This document shows, piece after piece, positions 1 to 8,994 of a DNA stretch of 12,357 bases. Position 1 is the stretch's first letter, and each line of letters opens with the position of its first letter. Source of the DNA: Linderina pennispora (lineage: Eukaryota > Kickxellomycota > Kickxellomycetes > Kickxellales > Kickxellaceae); assembly GCF_002104995.1 (NCBI RefSeq), contig NW_024468280.1, positions 64,001 through 76,357 of the forward strand, given 5' to 3'. Below the pieces are notes generated by a model. The model ran no database searches, had not been told where the DNA came from, and worked only from the letters and a program-made list of their open reading frames with translations. The position numbers and the translations under genes were made by a program.

Positions 1-493
1 TCCAGCACACGGCGGGCTATATGGGGGCGGGATTTAAAAATAGGCATGGTATAAAAATAGGAACGGAAAAAAACTGCGCATGCAGCAAGAAAGTCGTTTG
101 GTTGTCTCTCGGGCGCACGTCATAGCAGCCAAGACTAGTTAGTCCTGGAACAAGCACGACAATCGGCAAGAATCACCAGAAGCTAAAAATAACCTCTGGC
201 AATTTCCTGTTGCAGAAGATACCTGGAAAAACATGAGGGCGGCTGTTGTCGGCGGGCCATTGAGGGCAGAAGCGAGGCACTATTGTCGTCTTCGGTCCCA
301 AGCACCGACAATGGGACGGTTTCTGCTCCCCACACTCAACCAGCAAACGCCGTCCTGTCTCATCGCCTAAAGCAGACGGCTGACAGCCACAGCAACAAAG
401 CGCCAGAGACCAAGGCCAACAATACGAATAAAAAAGCACTCGTCTCATGCACCTGGGAAATCAGCAATAGTGAATGAAAAGTAGGACACATAC
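1..493. other. Window start / downstream flank of the R3HCC1-like gene
   Basis: This stretch lies 3' of the last secure exon of the minus-strand R3HCC1-like gene. It probably holds an intron, the final coding exon and the 3' UTR of that gene, but I could not choose between several acceptors. Minus-strand open frames at 173-448 and 360-785 cross it without recognisable domain content. No repeat, RNA gene or plus-strand gene was recognised. Confidence 0.4.
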
Positions 494-976
494 CTGTCTC
501 TGCGCGGCGGAAAACAGCGAGGGCGCGGGTGTCGTTGAGCCACTTGATGCGGTATCCGCCGCGCTCGCAGCGGTGGTGCTGGTAGGGCTCGAGCATCTGG
601 TTCAGGTCGGCAGTCTCAAAGTCCGACGAGAAGCTGTGCAGCTCGATGGTCTTGTCTATCGGATACTTGCGCTTCACTGTGTCTTCGGTCCACGCCGAGT
701 GCTCCTTGGTGCTCATGCTCAGGCTGCGGAACCGCCGCAGCGTCGAGTTTTTCTGCTCCTCCAAGTCTAAGCAAACAACGGGCATTAATGGCAGTGTCGG
801 TGCAGTAAATGTGTCGCTTTTGTAAGCAGTACGTTACCATCGCCCGCGCTCGGGAATCTCAGGAACGCCTCTTGCGCGACCAGCGGCTTGGTGGCCAGGG
901 CTGCACTCAGGGCGTCGCGAATCTGCGCATGCTGCTCGGGAGTCGTCGTATCAGCGGTCTTTGCGTTGGGATCCAT
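494..976 (-). CDS. R3HCC1/R3HCC1L-like RRM-fold protein (two exons visible, 3' end unresolved)
   Basis: Exon 1 runs 976-838 and starts at ATG 976 (MDPNAKTAD); exon 2 runs 766-494. They are joined by a 71-nt intron (837-767, GTAACG...TTAG) that splits an Asp codon in phase 1, so the frame continues as FPSAGD-DLEEQKNSTL. The second exon carries TIELHSFSSDFETADLNQML and GYRIKWLNDTRALAVF. These closely resemble the C-terminal block of animal R3HCC1/R3HCC1L proteins as I remember it (a 'hydrophobic-E-x-x-F, TxDL, GF/Y-x-IKWxDDTxALxVF' pattern), which has an RRM-like fold. About 137 residues are visible. Exon 2 ends at a good donor (ACAG|GTATGT, phase 1), but no downstream acceptor gives a convincing C-terminus. 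An upstream in-frame ATG at 1045 would add 23 residues; I prefer 976 because the extra residues look like leader sequence. The family assignment is from motif recall; the molecular role in fungi is unknown to me, and RNA binding is only an inference from the fold. Confidence 0.58.
767..837 (-). other. Intron 1 of the R3HCC1-like gene
   Basis: On the minus strand it begins GTAACG and ends TTGCTTAG, 71 nt, phase 1. Removing it joins two open frames into one. A TTAAT near the acceptor may be the branch region. Unspliced, the frame also stays open but inserts residues that do not look like family sequence. Confidence 0.6.
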
Positions 977-2018
977 GGGGGAGGCAGCTGGTGTCGGGTA
1001 GGCGTGTTTGCAATTGTGCCGAAAGGGCAGTGGTACACTGTGCAAATGGCAAGAAGGGGAAGTGAGGAGGAAATATACAGGAGGACAAAAAACCTGGACG
1101 GTTAAGGAGAAAAAGGGTTAAACAGAGCTCAGCAGGGGTCCGGCCGCTTTATACGCTTGCGGATCATTCGGGCTGTTTTTGCACTGAGACACATACACGC
1201 CTGCCGCCCCCTCTTCCGCAAATGCACCGCCTGGTACGCCAGTCACCCGACATGGGGTTTTTGCTGGGATCCTCAGCTTCGACAATTAGCGGGCAGTTCC
1301 TGATTGCCGTTTGATATATCACCGGCAGCGATTAATTCCACGCAGTATTCAATCGCCCACATATTGGCCCTCCCACGGCTTGGAGCTGCTTGGCAGCAGC
1401 GCTGTTGCAGGTGCGATCCTGAAGCTCTATCGAAGGCGTGAATGCTTGCTGAGTAGACAGGTCATACCGGCCGTGGCGAGAATCAGCCGAAGATTTCCGG
1501 GGCGCTCTGCGTGGAGTTGGGTCACCCTTTTCACTTGGGCATGGTGCGAAGAGAAAAACGTCAAGGAGCGACCGTACACGTGCTTCATCGAGTGCTGTAG
1601 ACGGGCTCCCAGAGTTAACACCTCCCTCGCAAAACGGGCAATAGTTTTTGCCCTCCTCTTTAGCCAGAGGGAAGCAGACACCTAGCAGGTGTTTCCTTTT
1701 TTCTTCTTCCCTACGCTCCTCACTTTTTGTCGCCTTATCTTTCTAGACCACTCTGTTTCTGGTATTTTTCGTTTCTTTGGTCTCCCTTTCCACGCTGCGG
1801 TACCCGTTATTTGCTGCATTCCTGAAGGGCCATTCTTTCCATTTGCCGGCAGCTCAGCGCGACTACCTTAGCTCCCGCAAGCACAGATACCACGCAGCGA
1901 AACCCTAGTCACAGGGTTGCTCACAATATACCAGCGCAAGAGCAAGCCAAGAGGCAGGCCTGTTTTACCCACATCCGCATCCTCCTACAAATAACATTAT
2001 TTACACTTTACGAGCGCA
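977..2018. promoter_or_regulatory. Divergent intergenic / promoter region between the R3HCC1-like gene and PHO81
   Basis: About 1 kb with no recognisable coding sequence. It must hold the 5' regions of both divergent genes. Two features stand out: a CACGTG palindrome at 1577-1582, and a strongly pyrimidine-rich tract on the plus strand around 1691-1746, a common feature of fungal promoters. The open frames here (for example 1311-1685 plus and 1427-1681 minus) overlap each other on opposite strands and show no domain, so I do not call them genes. Confidence 0.6.
1577..1582. promoter_or_regulatory. CACGTG E-box, possible Pho4/NUC-1-type site
   Basis: The palindrome CACGTG lies 437 bp upstream of the PHO81 start codon. 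In budding yeast and Neurospora, bHLH factors (Pho4, NUC-1) bind CACGTG/CACGTK sites, and yeast PHO81 is itself Pho4-regulated. Here only the hexamer is seen, once in about 1 kb. The same hexamer also occurs inside the PHO81 coding region (around 3555 and 4708), so chance occurrence is quite possible. Confidence 0.25.
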
Positions 2019-5000
2019 ATGAAGGTAAGTAGCGCGTCGCATTCCGGGGAAGGGGGCGCATTCCGCCGCAGGGAAGACGCAGCACCAACTAAAATGCCAT
2101 TCCCGCTCATAGTTCGGCAAGCATATTCAGGCGCAGACCATCCCTGAGTGGGCAGCGCACTATATGAGCTACAAGTCCCTGAAAAAGATCATCAACGAGC
2201 TCACAGCACCACTGACGCCCGGGGTGAGCCAGTCCGAGGCAGCCAAGCAGCGGCTGAACACGGTCAAGGCGGCATTCTTCTTCCAGCTGGACCGTGAGCT
2301 CGAAAAAGTCAACCTGTTCTACCTGCAAAAAGAGGCGGACTACAAGGTGCGGCTCAAGTCGCTCATTGACAAGCAGCGATCACTGAGATCACGCGGCCCA
2401 CGCAATCGCACGGCGACTATCCGGGCACTGCGCGAGGCATTCCTGCAGTCGCGACACGATCTAGACAAGCTGCAGAACTTTGTCGAGATCAATGGCACGG
2501 GGTTCAGAAAGATCCTGAAAAAGTGGGACAAGCGGTCAAAGTCGTCGACAAAGGAGCTGTATCTGGCGCGCCAGGTCGAGGTCCAGCCGTGCTTCAACCA
2601 GGATGTGATTGCCGAACTCTCGGACACAGTGACGCAGTGTCTGAGTGAGCTCGAGAATGCGCTGGAGGAAACCGAGCTGATGGCGCCCACGGCGCTGCCG
2701 ACGCAGCTCGATCTGATCTCGTCGCCGTCGCTCCGGGCATCGCTGAACCTCACATTCTCGCATGCCACCTCCATAATTGGTTCTACAGCACCCGCGCCAC
2801 CGTCGATTGGCGAAACATATAGCGAGGATATGGTGCCGGATAATGCGCCTGCATCTGTTACAGCTGGCGCTGGCGACAGCGGGCTGCAAGGACTCGGGCT
2901 GCCTCGCAGCGTGCAAGTCGATCGGATGGAGGCTGAGCTTTTCCACGCCATTTCACAGGAATCCAACCTAGCTGCTGTCGAGATCCTGGAGCTGTACAAG
3001 CTGCAGCGGCGCGACGAGCAGCGCGCCTGTGTCACCAGGGTGCTGTGGCGTGCGTGTGCGGAGCTCAAAAACCAGGCTACACACCAGCAGCTCATCGACA
3101 CGGGTCTCGCAGATTTGCGCTCGGCCGATGACATCAATGAGCGCACGCTGGCACACGAAGCTGCAATCCACGGATCACTGGCAATTCTGAAGGCGGCGAT
3201 CGAAGCAGGCTGCAGTGTGGACGACCCAGATTACTACGACCGGCGACCAGTGCACTACGCGGCGATCAACGGGCACGCCGATTGCGTCGCGCATCTGATC
3301 TCGCAAAAGTGCGATGCCGGGTCAATTGATGACGATGGCAACTACCCGTTCAACTATGCAATTATCAACGGCGATGAGCAGTGCGCCCGGCTGTTGCTCG
3401 ACTATGACAGGGAGACCGCCTACGGCACCCCCGACCACCCAATGCTTATTCTGGCGTGCCAGATGGGCCGCGAGACAATCGTGGTAATGCTACTGGAGGC
3501 AGGGGTTGAGATTGCATCCAACGCGCAGGGTGTTCATCCAGCTCACGTCACAGCACGTGCTGGGTTTGCCAGCATTCTCAAACTCCTGCTGTCGCACGGT
3601 GCATCGGTAGACGTGGTCGACAAGGACCTGGGGTGGACGCCGGTGTTCTACGCAGCGAGCGAGGGCAACACCGCATGCATTCGCCTGCTGCTTGAAGCCG
3701 GCTGTGACCTGGACATCGAGGACGAAGCAGCACGGTTGCCGCTGTACTATGCTGCTAATGAGGGCCACATGGAGTGTGTCGATCTGCTGCTCGAAGCGGC
3801 CAAAGCAAAGCAGGAAGCAAGCGCCGAGGCGGCTGGTGATGTCGACGTGCAGTCCCAGCTGACTGGAAAGATGGGTGGCGTGCTGCTCAGCGGATCGCCC
3901 GCGCAGAGCCAGCAGCCCCAGGCGGATGCAGGCATGGCGGCTCAGCCGAAGGAATCGGCAACCGCCGATGCACCCATGCCTATGGATCTCGATCTGGATC
4001 TCGACGGAATCCCGTCGCTGGCGCTGCCGCCGCCGCTGATTCCGTTCCGTATATACGGACACAATTTTCTGGGCAAGCGCACGCGAATCCAGATACGCAT
4101 GCACACGCATCGTGCAGCCGGCGGCCCGCCCATTGCTTTCAGCGACGATCGCGATATGATCTCGCTCAAGCTCGTGGTTATAGCCAAGCCCGACGCCGGC
4201 ATGGTGCCGCACACTGTCATGCTGCCACTCGAGACTCCGTCGACGACGTTTGGATTCCAGACTGACGACCCGAGCCAGTTCCGCTTAGAGTTCCAGCTGT
4301 ACCCGAGCTTTGGCCTTCAGCCTATGGGCAAGGCCATTGCGCTGCCCAGCCTGTTTGCCAGCTCGTCGGCTGGAATAGCACGGCTGCCGCTGCTGGACCG
4401 GTATTTGAAGCTGGTGGCCGAGGTGTCGTTTGAATTCTTGGCGATCCGGCCGTTTGAAGGCGCGCAGCTGCAAATTGGCGGCAAGGTTGAGACGTACTGG
4501 AAGTCGACTAACCCCGCGCCAAGACCGAATCCTAGCCTGACTCCGACAGTGGGGCTGTCGCCACGCCTAAACACTATTACCACACCAGGTGCAACTGTAG
4601 CCAGCGCGTTGATTGGGTCGCCGCACTCTGTCGCCGAGTCAGTAGGACCCAGCGGACAGAGTGATGCCGGCATGTCGCTGGTAGTCTCGTCATCGCTGGC
4701 GCCCGAGCACGTGTGTGTCCAGGTGCAGGTGTGCATGGACGGAGTTCCGGTTGTCTGCCCGCGCGAGACCATCCAGACCGGCGGCGACTCGAGCATTTCC
4801 GTGCGGGTGTGCGATCTCCGGCACACCGAGTTTGTGCGGATGATCAAGCAAGCCGGTACCAAGCCCACCGGCGACTCGTCGGCGTCGGCATGGCACAGCT
4901 ACATCCGGGACGCCGGGTTCACGCTACGCGAGGTGCTTGAGATGCTGCCGATCCGGCTCGGCCTTAGCATTCAGGTCATGTACAGCACGAACCAAAAGCC

Positions 5001-5592
5001 AGGCAATGCAATTTCCAGCGGTTTGCGGTTCGGCGGCTGCGACGTCAACGACTACATTGACTCGATCCTGAAGACCGTCTACGACGACTCGCACAAGCGG
5101 GCGCGCACACAGCCGCCTGCACCCAATGCGAGCGCCAGCATTCTCGAGCGGGTCGCCAACGACCTGTACCGCAAGGATACGGGCCAGCGCAACATCATCC
5201 TCTGCTCGTACAGCTCGCAGGTGTGCATGGCCCTGAATTGGAAGCAGCCCAACTACGCCGTGTTCATTCTGACGTCTGGGCGGCACCCACTGGACCCAGC
5301 CACAGTGGATGCGCCGAGCCTCAACGCGCGGCCCCAGCACCTGTCGCTGAAGGAGTCGGTCAGATTTGCTTGCGACAACAACCTGCTCGGCATCATGTGC
5401 GATGCCGCGCTACTGACGCGGGTCCCGTCGCTGATTGCCAGTGTCAAGAACAATGGACTCTTCTTGATATCGTTTGGCGCCAACAACGGTGACGAGCAGA
5501 TGTGCGCTCAGCAGAAGACGCATGGCGTCGACGCCATCATGTACCACGGCGTGATCAAGTACGAGGCCGAGTATGCCGAGTATGCCATTTGA
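2019..5592 (+). CDS. PHO81: PHO81/NUC-2 homologue: SPX-ankyrin-degenerate GDPD phosphate-sensing CDK inhibitor
   Basis: Coding is ATG-AAG at 2019-2024, an 88-nt intron (2025-2112), then 2113-5592, giving 1161 residues, close to yeast Pho81. The spliced N-terminus MKFGKHIQAQTIPEW is a textbook SPX start. The SPX domain (about 1-172) keeps the basic patch for inositol pyrophosphates: YKSLKKI near residue 22 and GFRKILKKWDKR in helix 4. A Ser/Ala-rich linker follows, then six or so ankyrin repeats (about 341-565; for example RRPVHYAAINGHADCVAHLI), an acidic DLDLDLD stretch near 627, a beta-rich module (about 637-800, starting IPFRIYGHNF and ending ETYWKST), and a GDPD-like domain (about 867-1161) that has lost its metal and catalytic residues. 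In yeast, Pho81 inhibits the Pho80-Pho85 cyclin-CDK when phosphate is low, so Pho4 enters the nucleus. The frame is intact throughout, unlike the next three genes. Family assignment is firm; inhibition of a Pho85-like kinase here is inferred. Confidence 0.94.
2025..2112 (+). other. Intron 1 of PHO81 (phase 0, after the second codon)
   Basis: The donor is AAG|GTAAGT and the acceptor CTCATAG|TTC. A candidate branch site AACTAAA lies at 2087-2093. The downstream frame is open from the acceptor and reads FGKHIQAQTIPEW before Met 2164, so removing 88 nt restores the conserved SPX N-terminus. Confidence 0.92.
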
Positions 5593-6854
5593 GCCAGCTT
5601 AGAACCCGGTATACCTTTACTTTCACACAAGATTTTATAATAGTCCAATAGTGTCCGACCGTCCACCAGAGCGTTGTTGATTGAGGGGATTCATACTCTT
5701 TTGAGCCTCACAACGAGTATGCGTGGTACGCTCTGTAAACTCAGCAAACAGCGCTCTCTTTTGGTCGATGAGCTCAGACCCTAAGGTGACAAATACATGT
5801 CTTAAAAGCACTCGAAATATCGGTCCCAGAACCTTAGTTCTATCAAAGTACCATTCATGTCAGTTCGCATTTTGTAGATGCAGTAATGTAATAAACAAAC
5901 CACCCAGCTTCCATATCCTCGACGCTCGGACTTGGAACCATGGGCTTAAGTCTGTGGGTGATAACGGGCTGTCTGCACGGCCCGCAATCGGTCTCATTGG
6001 TTTATGAGAGTGCTCAAAAAAGGAACCATTGGCTTGCTGGCCAATACATATCCTACATATAGAAGTGGCCCTTCCTGTGTCATCCATCTTTTCTAATACC
6101 TCACCCCTTCCACACATTCCGAGTTCCGTACAACCCCCTCCCTTACATTCCGTTATTTAATCTTTGTGGCTGCCAGCCATGGCATACCTCGGTTCGGGGC
6201 TCGACTCGGTGATGTGCATTGGCAACCACTCGATGGATACATCTGACTACGCAAGAATCGCCTGCCCTGGGCACTGAGATGAAACACTGCTTTTGTTCTG
6301 CAGCCTTCCGCGATAAACGTCGCTATGCCATACCTACAGGCTGGTTGCATCGGGCTCTCTTTGTGGGCACATACCTCCTGCTGTGCCAGACAGGCAAGGC
6401 TCTTGCATGATTTTGCTACTGATCCTGCCCCGATGGCTCTGCTGCCACCCAGACTACAAGCAGCCCTAAACAAGATGCAAACAAATGTGTTTTTAAGTCT
6501 TCTGGGCAGCTACTGTGTTAGCCATAGGCTGTGAAGCCCTGTGACAGATTCTCTGCAACACTATCGACTGTCTAAACCATACTGACTAGCTGAGCTTGCA
6601 TCGCAAACGGCATAAGTCTGGCACATGGGTTATTGAAAACCGCTGCGGTGTTGACAGCGTCTATGCTGTTTAGGTTCGATGTGCATGCTCCTGAGCCGGC
6701 TCGGCTTGCACGAGTCACCTGCCATTGTGTACCGCTGTGCTTTTTTATTTTATTTATTTTTTTCAATTTGTGCCGAAAATCGCGCGCGTCTGCAAACTTT
6801 GCTTCTGCTCACATTCAATAATTCAAAATCACATCACAGCTCTGAAAACACAGC
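5593..6854. other. Intergenic region between PHO81 and NDC1
   Basis: About 1.26 kb. It begins with the PHO81 3' UTR (AT-rich near 5630-5645, ATTTTATAATAG, plausible for 3'-end formation) and ends with the NDC1 5' region. A T-rich tract (6741-6763) sits about 90 bp before the NDC1 start. Open frames here are short, overlap on both strands and carry no domain. I see no tRNA-like fold, repeat or transposon remnant. Confidence 0.55.
6741..6763 (+). promoter_or_regulatory. T-rich tract upstream of NDC1
   Basis: A 23-base run made only of T with three single A residues, about 90 bp upstream of the NDC1 ATG. Poly(dA:dT) tracts often exclude nucleosomes in fungal promoters; whether this one acts that way is inference. 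It stands out against the otherwise mixed composition. Confidence 0.35.
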
Positions 6855-8640
6855 ATGGCGTACGGAACTGTGCTCAACACAGGCATTGCGTCCGTCAATT
6901 TCGCATCGCTTGGTGATTCAGTTCTCCGGCAGCGCACAGTACGCGCAATGGTATACGAGCTGGCGCTGGCGTATGGAATCGCAGTGCTAGCAAATATCAA
7001 CCTTAGACACGGCATATGGTGCCTTCTATACGCAATGTTTTCATCAGGCACGTTCCTGTATACCATCCTTGCATACGTTGTTGGGCTCGGTGTGCTGACG
7101 CTGCATTCGATGCTGTGCTATGTGGAGCGCGTGCCTGGGAATGGTGGGTTTGCGCGGCTTCAGCGGCTGCTACGGAGCCCGGAGCGGACACTGCTGGTGA
7201 TGCTCTGGTACATGTTTTCTGCGAATATCATGCTGTTTGCGCACCGGGTGGTGATGGGCGGCAGTGTGTCGAGGATGTGGCTGTATCCCGAGGGCTTCTA
7301 CGGGGCGCCGCAGCTGAATCCGGCATGGCTAGCGTCGGGGTTCTGGCGACAGCGAGTGGACTGGCATATGCGGTGCATATGATGGCCGACGAGCGTCTGC
7401 AACTGTCGTTCCCGATGATTGAGCAAGGGCGTGTGTACGCATTCAAGGATCGCATCCCCGAGAGCTTTCTGAAGGTGGTCCGGTTTGCGCGGCGCTCGAT
7501 TGCATGGTTCTGGCCCGTGTACTTTGTGACTGGCTGGATGGTTTTACCGCGGGGCGTGCGCGGTGATTGGACGTATTATGCGCACATCGTCATATGCGGT
7601 CGGCAACCCGCTGCTCAGCCCCAGCGCTATCGGGTTCTGGCTGTACAGCGGCACGCTGACGGTGCTCGTATGGGAGCTGACCACCAGCTGTATGAGGTTA
7701 TCACCACGCAGCCGACGCGCATTAACGAGATGAGCCGTGATTCTAACATGTGCCTGGTCAATGGGCTGAAGCACACTGGTAACCCGCTGGTCCAGCATCT
7801 GGCATTCCAGGAGCTGTACCGCCTGGCGATGTTCCGTCCAGCGCAGCGGGCAGAGCTGCTGATGGACATTGATCGTAGCTCAGGCTCAATGTGGTCGCAG
7901 GTCTCCAAGGAGTGTCTGGCAGTGGTTGAAACGGCGCGGGCGCAGCTGGCAGCACAGAATGTCGATGTGGCCAAGCCCAAGGTGGATGCTGTCAAGCCCA
8001 AGGCAACGACCACGGCACTGAGCAGCGGCAATGCGCCGATGGGAGACATTCTGCGGCGTGGCGGACGCCCAAAACCAGAGGAGCCGCAGCTGCAGCCGCC
8101 TCTCCCGTCTGGACTGATTGGCGGGTACAACGTGCCGCCCAAGGCCACGTCGTTGGACCTGTTTGGCCCCGAGGCCCAGGGATTCGAAAAGTACGTGCTG
8201 ACGAAGCTGCGCGACATGCTGGTGCAGTCGCCGCTTGGAACCAAGCTGCTGGCGCGCACGCCGCAGGCCAGGCTCATTGGCGGTGTTTGGCAACTTCCCA
8301 GCAGCAGGTGTGGGCTGTGCGCTCCGTGATGCGGTTGGTTGAGGCGTCGCTGACCGAGGACTCGTACGGCGTGGTGCAGGGCGACCTGCCTGGCATTCTG
8401 GCGACGATACTAGGGTACCTGTCGGAGCTTGAGCGCTGCGTGAGCCAGAGGCAGGGACCGGCAGTGGTCCGGGGTGAGTTTGTCGTGCAGGCGACCGAGC
8501 GCCAGGCGCATGCCATGATCCAGGTACTGCGCAACGTCCTGTACGCCTTTGTCGTTTCGTTCTACGACTACCTGGCGTCGCTGAAGCTGACCCCCGAGGT
8601 CGCACAGCAGCTCCAAGCCTTTGTAAACTTCCAAGCCTGA
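6855..8640 (+). CDS. NDC1: NDC1 transmembrane nucleoporin (frame broken at about five points)
   Basis: NDC1 (Cut11 in fission yeast, TMEM48 in animals) anchors nuclear pore complexes and the spindle pole body in the nuclear envelope. The start is ATG 6855 (MAYGTVLNTG). The first frame (6855-about 7340) gives about four membrane segments, around residues 35-51, 51-85 and 110-130. The next (about 7340-7593) gives LATASGLAYAVHMMADERLQ and the segment SIAWFWPVYFVTGWM. A third (about 7594-7685) gives NPLLSPSAIGFWLYSGTLTV, the last membrane segment. The second frame then resumes with EVITTQPTRINEM, PLVQHLAFQELYRL and WSQVSKECLAVVE. The end lies in the remaining frame: QQQVWAVRSVMRLVEASLTE, DSYGVVQGDLPGIL, stopping at 8640. 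The order and about 595 residues match NDC1. Each switch is explained by one missing or extra base: GGGG 7337-7340, about 7594, about 7685, 8279-8280 and 8295-8296. There are no in-frame stops within the segments. Assembly indels are likeliest; a decaying copy cannot be excluded. Confidence 0.85.
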
Positions 8641-8645
8641 ATGGC

Positions 8646-8651
8646 AATAAA
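8646..8651 (+). terminator. AATAAA polyadenylation signal of NDC1
   Basis: A canonical AATAAA begins six bases after the NDC1 stop codon (TGA 8638-8640), which supports the placement of the 3' end of this gene. Such a short 3' UTR is not unusual in fungi. Confidence 0.55.
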
Positions 8652-8994
8652 TCCCAATTGCCCTTGTGACCAATCGAGTGCAACAAGCCAGCTGAAGCGG
8701 GAGAGTTGACCAAAGGGGCTATTTAGAGCGGTCAAAATGCCACCGTGCATTCTTGCTTTTCTCCTCCCTGAGCCTTCTTTTCTTCTTTTCTCCACTCATT
8801 CCACGCTTCCTATTGCAACACTAGTCACACGTTTGGCAGCAAAGCATATCCTGCCCCAGCACTACTCCTCTATTGCTTGGCACAAACCTCCCAGAGCGGG
8901 CTCCTCCCCCAGCACCAGCCAGGGGTTCTCATTCACTCAGTTCCTTTTCACACAACACACGGCTTCTTCTCGGAGAAAAAGGCGGAATTTGCTA
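8652..8994. other. Short intergenic / 5' region of the gp78-like gene
   Basis: About 340 bp between NDC1 and the RING gene, both on the plus strand. It has pyrimidine-rich patches (about 8756-8800), typical of fungal 5' regions. The frame upstream of ATG 8995 stays open back to 8737, but the residues are low-complexity and unlike any gp78 N-terminus, so I treat them as leader. Confidence 0.5.

Noticed and set aside
1311-1685. 124-residue plus-strand open frame in the divergent intergenic region
   Set aside because: Overlaps an antisense frame of similar length, no recognisable domain, and no splice continuation; more likely promoter DNA.
2340-3146. Long minus-strand open frame (268 residues) inside PHO81
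   Set aside because: Lies fully antisense to conserved SPX and ankyrin codons; Ser/Arg-rich composition is typical of a shadow in GC-biased coding DNA.
3490-4212. Long minus-strand open frame (240 residues) inside PHO81
   Set aside because: Antisense shadow of the ankyrin repeats and linker, with no domain of its own.
5723-6473. Several 60-106 residue open frames on both strands between PHO81 and NDC1
   Set aside because: Mutually overlapping, no domain or family likeness, composition like non-coding DNA.
6660-6690. GGTTCGAT resembling a tRNA T-loop
   Set aside because: The flanking bases do not form a T stem and no acceptor or anticodon arm pairs around it.
7330-7345. Programmed -1 ribosomal frameshift at CGGGGTT in NDC1
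   Set aside because: No slippery heptamer or clear downstream structure, and four more breaks of both signs follow, which points to sequence indels.
7627-8713. Long minus-strand open frames (216 and 275 residues) over NDC1
   Set aside because: Antisense to sequence that translates as conserved NDC1; no domain in the antisense frames.
8737-8994. In-frame upstream extension of the gp78-like protein to Met 8737
   Set aside because: Pyrimidine-derived low-complexity residues with no family likeness; a membrane helix begins right after ATG 8995, as expected for this family.
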